This document shows, in pieces, positions 20,840-32,031 of a stretch of 32,031 nucleotides of DNA. The notes beneath the pieces were generated by a model. It saw only the letters and a list, made by a program, of their open reading frames with translations. It was not told where the DNA came from and made no database searches. Both the position numbers and the translations under genes were made by a program. This stretch comes from Saccoglossus kowalevskii (taxonomy: Eukaryota; Hemichordata; Enteropneusta; Harrimaniidae): assembly GCF_000003605.2 (NCBI RefSeq), contig NW_003152752.1, positions 88,562 through 120,592 on the forward strand. Reading direction: 5' to 3'. Positions within the stretch are counted from its first letter, which is position 1. Each line of letters starts with the position of its first letter.

Positions 20840-21560
20840 GTAAGTACTTCGTGGTTTAGATAAAACATATGTGATTTATGTGTAAACTCATTATCGTTAT
20901 GTTGAGGGGGGGGGATAATGTAATCAATTGCTAGTTAAGGAACTCTTCATCTCTCTGTGACGCAACTGCGACATGCTTTGAGTAACCCTAATGTTTTACA
21001 GAGAATTCGGGTCAAAATATTCGAATGTCAATGTTTTCGAGATATGATACCCTGCGTTATTTATCATTAGTGAGAACGTATGGAATATTGCTAAAATAGT
21101 GCATTGTGTTATTTGCACATGCACATGCCGCATACGTTGTCTCATAATTCCCTTGAAAGTGGAATAAAGTAACTAGCGTTTTACGAAAAAGTCAAGGCTT
21201 TCGTGATATCTGCGGTGGAAACCAGGAACAATCTTTAGCATTTTGAATGTTATTTGAATCTTTGCATCAGTGGCAGGAAAACCTGGTGTCTCACCCAGTA
21301 ACGTCACGGTCATTGATATGGTATGATGAAACAATAATTTACAATTTCGGTAAATTATCCGATATTTACACATGGTTGAAGATAGTAATAAAGTGCTGTA
21401 TTTTGACGACTAGTTGTCGACTAGTGGCCATAAACAGTTGTAAAAAATAACATTGAAACATTATGGTTGAGTGGACATCGTGTGCAGGGATTACAAATAA
21501 ATAATTCGGGCCACACAGCAAAAACGTTTTCAGTATTTGACAAGTCGGAATCAGATTGAG

Positions 21561-21610
21561 NNNNNNNNNNNNNNNNNNNNNNNNNNNNNNNNNNNNNNNN
21601 NNNNNNNNNN
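21561..21610. other. Assembly gap, 50 N
   Basis: A run of exactly 50 N at the junction of the two duplicated copies. The true length and content are unknown. Confidence 0.99.
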
Positions 21611-21764
21611 TGGACACAAAATACACTGAATAACTTTAGAAATGTTTCTCTAGTTTGTGTTCACATCCAGTTATATGAAATGCGAGTTTGGTTGATTGGC
21701 AAGGAAACAAAAGACTGTACACAAGTAAAGAGTGGAAATATATACTCCTTTCAATGAAGAACGA

Positions 21765-21930
21765 TTGAAACGAGAGAGGGTCGTCACCTGCGCAGGCGCG
21801 GGAATTGAATCCCAAGCGACAATAACAACGCACGCTAAAACACAAAGGCTCATGGGTAAACGCTTGTTTGTAAACAATTACACGCTATGGCCATCTGACG
21901 CATGCGCAGGAGACGACTCCCCCGCTTTAA
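21765..21930. mobile_element. MITE family A, copy in promoter of exon 1B
   Basis: 166 bp at the same position as the copy at 20317 (both followed by ACACGAAGTC), so the insertion predates the duplication. The left TTAA has decayed to TTGAA; the right TTAA is intact. It carries GTTTGTAAACAATTACACGC and GACGCATGCGCAGG. It ends 282 bp before the exon 1B start. Confidence 0.88.
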
Positions 21931-22072
21931 ACACGAAGTCTTCTCAGAAGTATAATGACGAAATGTACACAGCCAGATGAATTGCTGTACAGTTAAATGG
22001 ATTAGTAGAGATTTATACAGTTGGTAATCATAAAACTTCGGAGAAATCTGGACCTTTTTGATGCAACTGAAT

Positions 22073-22091
22073 ATTACGTAACATAGCAACG
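22073..22091 (+). promoter_or_regulatory. bZIP site fused to X-box-like motif, copy B
   Basis: The same ATTACGTAACATAGCAACG block as at 20646, about 120 bp before the exon 1B start codon and unchanged between copies. The neighbouring TGATGCAA is separated by a 4-base insertion here. Confidence 0.4.
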
Positions 22092-22212
22092 TAAATGTGT
22101 TATTCTCCTGGTGTTTTGTGAAATCCAAACAATATCAGAAACCGTTATCGTTACCAAGTGGATACGTCTTACCCTGCTCATACAACACCTTGGCTTTGTT
22201 TCAGTTTCGTTC

Positions 22213-27372
<5,160 letters not shown>

Positions 27373-27980
27373 GACACATTATCTTTTGATGGTATAACTC
27401 TTGCATTTTTGTGACATTATGGTAGCCATAATATATTATGTGTCTCAATACGATATCTATATTCAGTTCTATAATGTTTGTACATTGACCAATCATGTGC
27501 AATATGATAAATTATATTATATACGTCATAATCATATCAACCAATCAGATTCGCTTACTAGTATTTGCCTAGTCAATATAATCATGTATTAACCTCAAAG
27601 TTTTGCGCTGGGGGAGGGGGTTGCTCGACATGTTCTCGAATTGATAACATCGTATTTGTGAACAGGTTGAACAACTGTAATATCTTCTTATCAAGTGTAC
27701 ATTATCGTGTAAACATATGTCATATTTACCGTTTCATATTGTTTGGGCAGGGGTGGTAGCACAAAGTATTAATACTATGACCCAGGGTTGAACAATAACA
27801 CCGACAAAACAGAGCGAAGCCCTGAGATGGCTTTCTTATTTCTACAAGCTAGCAAGTGCTGAATTCTTTGTAGATCATTTTCATTAACCATATTTACAAC
27901 GAAAATAAATATCCGACTCGCGATATTTTGCCCATTTTCAGCAAAGAATTTACATACTAAGATATAGTATGAAAATGCAT
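27373..27980. other. 3' flank of the lectin gene
   Basis: No gene seen. The first AATAAA on the plus strand downstream of the stop is at 27904-27909, about 530 bp away; a weaker signal nearer the stop may be used. Otherwise AT-rich. Confidence 0.45.
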
Positions 27981-28147
27981 TTAAAGCGGGAGAGTCGTCA
28001 CCTACGCATGCGTCAGGTGGCCATAGCGTGTCATTGTTTACAAACAAGCGTCTACCCACGAGCCTTTGCGTTCTTAGTGGGTGTTGTTATCATCGCTTGG
28101 GACTCAATTCTCTCGCACATGCGCAGGTGACGACCTTCCCGCTTTAA
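27981..28147. mobile_element. MITE family A, near-complete copy
   Basis: 167 bp with TTAA at 27981-27984 and 28144-28147, opposite orientation to the copies at 20317 and 21765. Terminal inverted repeats AGCGGGAGAGTCGTCACCT and AGGTGACGACCTTCCCGCT. The interior has TTGTTTACAAACAA. A (TA)n run (about 28147-28168) directly follows the right end. Confidence 0.9.
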
Positions 28148-28168
28148 TATATATATATATATATATAC

Positions 28169-29267
28169 AAATTTTGTTCCGATTTTTGTCAAATAGTATG
28201 GAAATATTTAACATTCACTTGATTAAAACATATTCAGTATGTCTGAAAAATTATATTGTGTTACATTTGATCTCCACATCAAACCTTGCCAGCTACCCGC
28301 GACGTAGCGCACAGTGCTCTCAACCACTGCTATGGGTCTCAGTTAGCTATTTGTTCATGCTCGTCCGCTTCTACTTTCATGTTTTTCTAGTTGGCACAGT
28401 TGGAATCTGAAAATAATGTCACTGCCGGCGAATACCGGAGGTAACGGTGATATTTTCAAAGCAGTGCTGATTTTTCTTCGCACTATGCGATCAAATAAAA
28501 TACCAGTACTGCTTTTTAAAAACACTGTCCGATATCTCCCTTATATATATCGCCGCGGACATCCTCTTAATGTCTTGGGCTGAGTTGAGTTTTATATCAG
28601 TACTTGTAACCAGGAGACAATTAAGTCCCCAGTCACTAAATTTTTAGCGTAGCTAATCCTGAAACTTGAATTTTCAAGGCATTTCAGGAAGTATTGACGA
28701 CGTATAACAACGTTAAATATTTATTTCGTCAAGGTAATATATGCGGGTTAGATTATATTGTTCGTGATTTATTTCGATCGAAGTGGGCCTATTGTTCTGT
28801 TTGCTTTAGTTGTATTTTGTAGTTTGTGTGGTCCTAGTGGTCCCAGTGACCTGATTTTTTTGCTTATAATTGTGACAGTCATTTTGGAACGGATTATGAA
28901 AAAAATGATAATACGAACGAACCAGGAGATTGTGATGAACCAACGTAACAAAAACAACGATGAATAGAAATATCCGAGATGGGGGAGAAATACATTGCAG
29001 TGGATTGAAGATCTAATAGTTCAGTATTTTTCTCATTATGTGTATTGTATTATGATCGATGTAAAGATTTCGTGACCCTCAGAGAACATTTCTCTCTTCA
29101 GAGAAACAGATCTGTATATTGACCCTGGCCGGGGTCAATATTTGCATATTTCTATATACTATATTTAGATATTGTTGTACTATCAGACTATGGGGGCTCA
29201 CGCAACTGTGTTCTATCAGTCTGAATTTGCATAACATTAACACAATTACGGCATAAAATATAGTAAC
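28169..29267. other. Gene-free stretch with a tRNA-like fragment
   Basis: On the minus strand, about 28345-28290, TAGCAGTGGTTGAGAGCACT looks like the 5' half (A box) of a tRNA or SINE head, but the B box is not recognisable. A 69-codon frame at 28758-28967 has a hydrophobic segment; without other support I do not call it a gene. Confidence 0.45.
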
Positions 29268-29488
29268 ATAATACTGTGGAATACTTTATTTTAGCTGGAA
29301 TTAATTTTCGCTGAAAAGACTTTTTGGGCGTTTTGTATGGAATTTATTTTCACTGATTTTTGATGAGTTTAATCTGAAATATAAAAAAAAAAGTATATTC
29401 GCTGGATTTTATTTTCACGGAATCATCCTTTCAGCGAAAATATCGAAAATAAATTCCAAGCGAAAATAAAGTATTCCGCAGTATTATG
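29268..29488. mobile_element. Palindromic MITE family C, longest copy
   Basis: About 221 bp. The left terminus is CATAATACTGTGGAATACTT and the right is AAGTATTCCGCAGTATTATG, a nearly perfect 20-bp inverted repeat. The GGAATT.ATTTTCGC motif is repeated inward on both arms, so most of the element can fold back. Confidence 0.88.
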
Positions 29489-29514
29489 CTACAACTCAAG
29501 ATCATAAGGGAATA

Positions 29515-29890
29515 GACCATTTCCCGTTCACTGCGAGAATCACGCGTTATGCGTGAAATCGAACGTAAAAACAGGACAAACAAAGGTCATAGCGTCGTAG
29601 TGGCGTCAAACATCGCGTGGGATTCGACAAACGCGAAAGTATTTTGGGGACATTTCCATGCTTAATAATGTGCTGTCCACATTTGATGATAGGCAATTTC
29701 GATTAAGTAAGGGTATTCGGAAGCAATATTCCTCGGCCGGTCGGTGTGAGCTACGAAATAAGGAAATTCGAGTTCAAAATCAAATCGGCAAACGTTCGAC
29801 GCGCGTCTTTCATGCATCTCGCGAGATTTCGCAATTGTACGGAAAATCACCTATTGAAATAAAGCGCTTCGGACAAAGAATGTATCAGCT
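29515..29890. promoter_or_regulatory. CpG-dense patch with TCTCGCGAGA
   Basis: Unlike its AT-rich surroundings, this stretch has many CpGs (CACGCGTTATGCGTG, CGACGCGCG). It holds a perfect TCTCGCGAGA palindrome at 29817-29826, a core-promoter element known from vertebrates. It might be an unmethylated promoter for an unseen transcript. No exon is apparent, so this is tentative. Confidence 0.3.
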
Positions 29891-30469
29891 GTGATCACAT
29901 TTGATCTGGTGGTGGACGCAATTTTTTTGACATGGGTATTGTGTTTGCTGCAGTTTCGTTACGAGATGGAATTATCGATCACGTGACCCACATTTGCATG
30001 TATGGTATAATGTTTTTGTAAAAGAAATATACGTTAGGTAACAATGCAATCAATAACTGTTAAAGAATTCTAATGTTGTTCCATTTCATGCTGTATTCGC
30101 AATATAGATATATATTTTTTACAAAAATCAATGACCAATACCGGGCAGTCTGCTTGGAAGTTTACAAAAGAAAACACTCTAAAAAGCAAAGATATTACTC
30201 GCGATATGAAAAACTGAAAGCATAGGAAGAAAATAAAAAAGTGATTGAGGTAGTATGAATGTAGTGTTTGTGTACACACGCACCAGTGACAATCATTCGT
30301 GGTTAATTCATGCTTACGTACGTTTACAATGGGTTTTGAACAGAAGAATTTGAAGAAGAACTTTGCATGACCGATGTGTTGTTTTATTAAATTTGTGGTT
30401 TGTATAGATTAATATCTAATATTAATTTGTGCCATTTGATTAATTTTCAGTCAGTTTATTCTGTAGCAT
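29891..30469. other. Gene-free stretch
   Basis: AT-rich, nothing coding or repetitive recognised. Confidence 0.45.
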
Positions 30470-30808
30470 AATACTGTGAAACATGTCTTTTTAGCGAATT
30501 TAGCAAGAGAACTGATTCGCTAATTCAAGATGTCGCTAATGACTTTATTATAAAATTAATTCAAAATGACCAAGGCTTGGGGATTTGTATACAGTAATCC
30601 GGAACATAAAAATCTGGGGCGCTTTCTAATTACACTTGACAGTTTTTCTTTGTTTTTATGGAGATGATAACTGCACATTTGTTTTGGCATGCAACAGACA
30701 GGTATTGTAAAAACAGGAAATCAACAATGATGAGAGATTCGCTAAATCAACATTTCGCTATTACGCCATTTTACCACAATTCGCTTTATGAACATGTTTT
30801 ACAGTAGT
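30470..30808. mobile_element. Palindromic MITE family D
   Basis: Left end TACTGTGAAACATGTC..TAGCGAATT; the reverse complement of the right end reads TACTGTAAAACATGTTCAT..AGCGAATT, about 29 bp of imperfect terminal inverted repeat. TTCGCTAA-type motifs recur inside. The outermost bases (TACTGTGAAA / CAGTA) match family C. Confidence 0.65.
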
Positions 30809-31979
30809 AGTTCGTTGAAATGGTTTTAGCTTTCACAATTGTTTAACTGTGTGTACTATTTTCATAGTAGTCATAATGTGTAAACCAGAATTGGTATTTG
30901 CGTATAGTCGAGATTTGTAACGAAAACACCAAATAAACTGTAATACCGCGCTATGCTTACGTATCAGCAAAAGACGTTGAGATATAAGTGTGGGGAAAAA
31001 GAGAGAAAAAGACAAATATTATTTTTATCAAAATTTCAATTATTTCTATACCCTTGAACTGATCCGCTGTCAGACTCCGTAGCCCAAAAGAGAACTGTAA
31101 TGTTCAATATCAAAGAATAGCATGGATTCTTACGGAAAAGCAATTATAGCGAACATTTAGGACACACATACCGCAATTCAGATTATGATATTGAACAATT
31201 CTTTTACCAAATCACGTACTGCAATGTGTGCACGTGTAAACAAACACTCGTGTGAAAGCGATGTAGCTGTTAGAATATATCTGAATGGGATGTCACATTC
31301 AATAGAAATGTAATGTACACGCTGAAACACAACCAGCTGAGATAATGAATGAATCAAGTAAGTATGTTATTATTTTTATTCAATACAATTAATAACAAAA
31401 CGTTATTCTCTCACTTCATACACTGAAATTGTCGCGAGTGTCGTATCCATGGAAACTGCTAGTGCCATGTTAAAATAACTATTATTCTGTAAACGATAAT
31501 TACCACAGTAAGAAACAAAAACAAAACACACACTTGTCCGGCTCAAACCCCCAAACAATGAATAGAAAACCGTTTTGTGTTACTGTTTTCAATCACCCCG
31601 GAAAAGCATGTAGGATTTTTTTAATTATCGCGAAAACTCAAAATACAAGTTCAATTATAATGACAATTATAAAATACGAACCGACCACCGCATCGGATAT
31701 TTTTTTTTCAAAATTAGTCACATATATTTTACTTGATTTGCTGACCGTCAACTTCGATCTAGCTAAGCTGGTTTATCGATCACAAGTCATTTACACTTAA
31801 TTCCTTCTATTGCGATGAAAGAGGAATCGATTAGCAAAAACAGTAATTGATTTACCGTGTAGATTACAACAAACACAACACATACATTCTCTCACTTCAT
31901 CGGATGTCGTTATCAGGATTACGTGTAAGTACTTCCTCTGTTGTTTTCACGTTATGCTACCAAGTATTATATTGTAGGC
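30809..31979. other. Gene-free right flank
   Basis: No supported exon. The 88-codon frame at 31534-31800 lacks a domain, signal peptide or splice context. A short ATG frame at 31345 runs into a GTAAGT but encodes only four residues. Confidence 0.45.
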
Positions 31980-31980
31980 T

Positions 31981-32023
<43 letters not shown>

Positions 32024-32031
32024 TTTGTTTA
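31980..32031 (+). repeat. (TTTA)n microsatellite at window edge
   Basis: About 13 units running to the end of the window; the same motif as 25755-25880 on the other strand. Confidence 0.95.

Larger units (their letters stand above)
19955..21560 (+). repeat. Tandem duplication, copy A (carries first exon 1A)
   Basis: Homologous to 21611-23075. Shared in the same order: an ATACACTRAATAACTTT start, a family A MITE, the TTACGTAAC/X-box block, the signal-peptide exon, a G-run, GACGCAACTG, GTGGAATAAAGTAACTAGCG and GTGGACATCGTGTGCAG. Around the exon the copies differ at only about 5% of bases by eye. About 240 bp (20000-20240) are absent from copy B, and 20242-20312 is inverted there. Confidence 0.88.

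Noticed and set aside
28758-28967. 69-codon frame with a hydrophobic stretch
   Set aside because: Single short frame with low-complexity ends, and the opposite strand is open too; no support for a gene.
29658-29894. 78-codon frame in the CpG-dense patch
   Set aside because: Open on both strands, basic low-information sequence, no splice sites or domain.
31345-31363. ATG frame of four codons running into GTAAGT
   Set aside because: Too short and without a matching downstream acceptor in the window.
31534-31800. 88-codon frame near the right edge
   Set aside because: No domain or regulatory context.

Overview
This is a fragment of a bilaterian animal nuclear genome. The signs are GT-AG introns of up to about 9 kb, phase-1 exons carrying extracellular modules (EGF, C-type lectin, PAN/apple), AT-rich non-coding DNA, many short transposon-derived repeats, and a run of 50 Ns. 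Domain content and the dense MITE/SINE load fit a marine invertebrate (hemichordate, lancelet or lophotrochozoan-like). I cannot name the species. No bacterial, viral or CRISPR features are present.

Left half (about 1-14 kb), minus strand: one gene for a secreted or cell-surface protein. The signal-peptide exon is at 13817-13925. A roughly 9.1 kb intron follows, then a large Ser/Thr-rich exon (3390-4697) and two EGF exons (1848-1955 and 1293-1406). All junctions are phase 1 and join in frame. The gene runs off the left edge. A decayed EGF exon remnant lies at about 75-116. Its introns hold three separate tandem arrays (127 bp x3, 86 bp x8, 204 bp x3), a tRNA-derived SINE with a probable target-site duplication, and several MITEs.

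Middle (14-20 kb): no convincing gene. It holds CRE-like sites upstream of the minus gene, an inverted pair of TTAA-flanked MITEs, and a 5'-truncated, frameshifted LINE fragment on the minus strand.

Right half (20-27.4 kb), plus strand: a complete four-exon model of 405 aa. It comprises a signal-peptide exon, a 19-nt microexon, a six-cysteine C-type lectin exon, and a terminal exon with a 30-bp mucin repeat array and a PAN/apple-like module. The promoter and signal-peptide exon exist twice, in a tandem duplication of about 1.5 kb (19955-21560 and 21611-23075) whose copies meet at the N gap. This is either an alternative first exon, the start of a paralogue hidden in the gap, or an assembly haplotype duplication. 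From 27.4 kb to the end there is only repeat and unassigned DNA, including a CpG-dense patch.

Both genes encode exported, mucin-like modular proteins, typical of epithelial or immune-type secreted glycoproteins. Nothing in the sequence shows that they act together.
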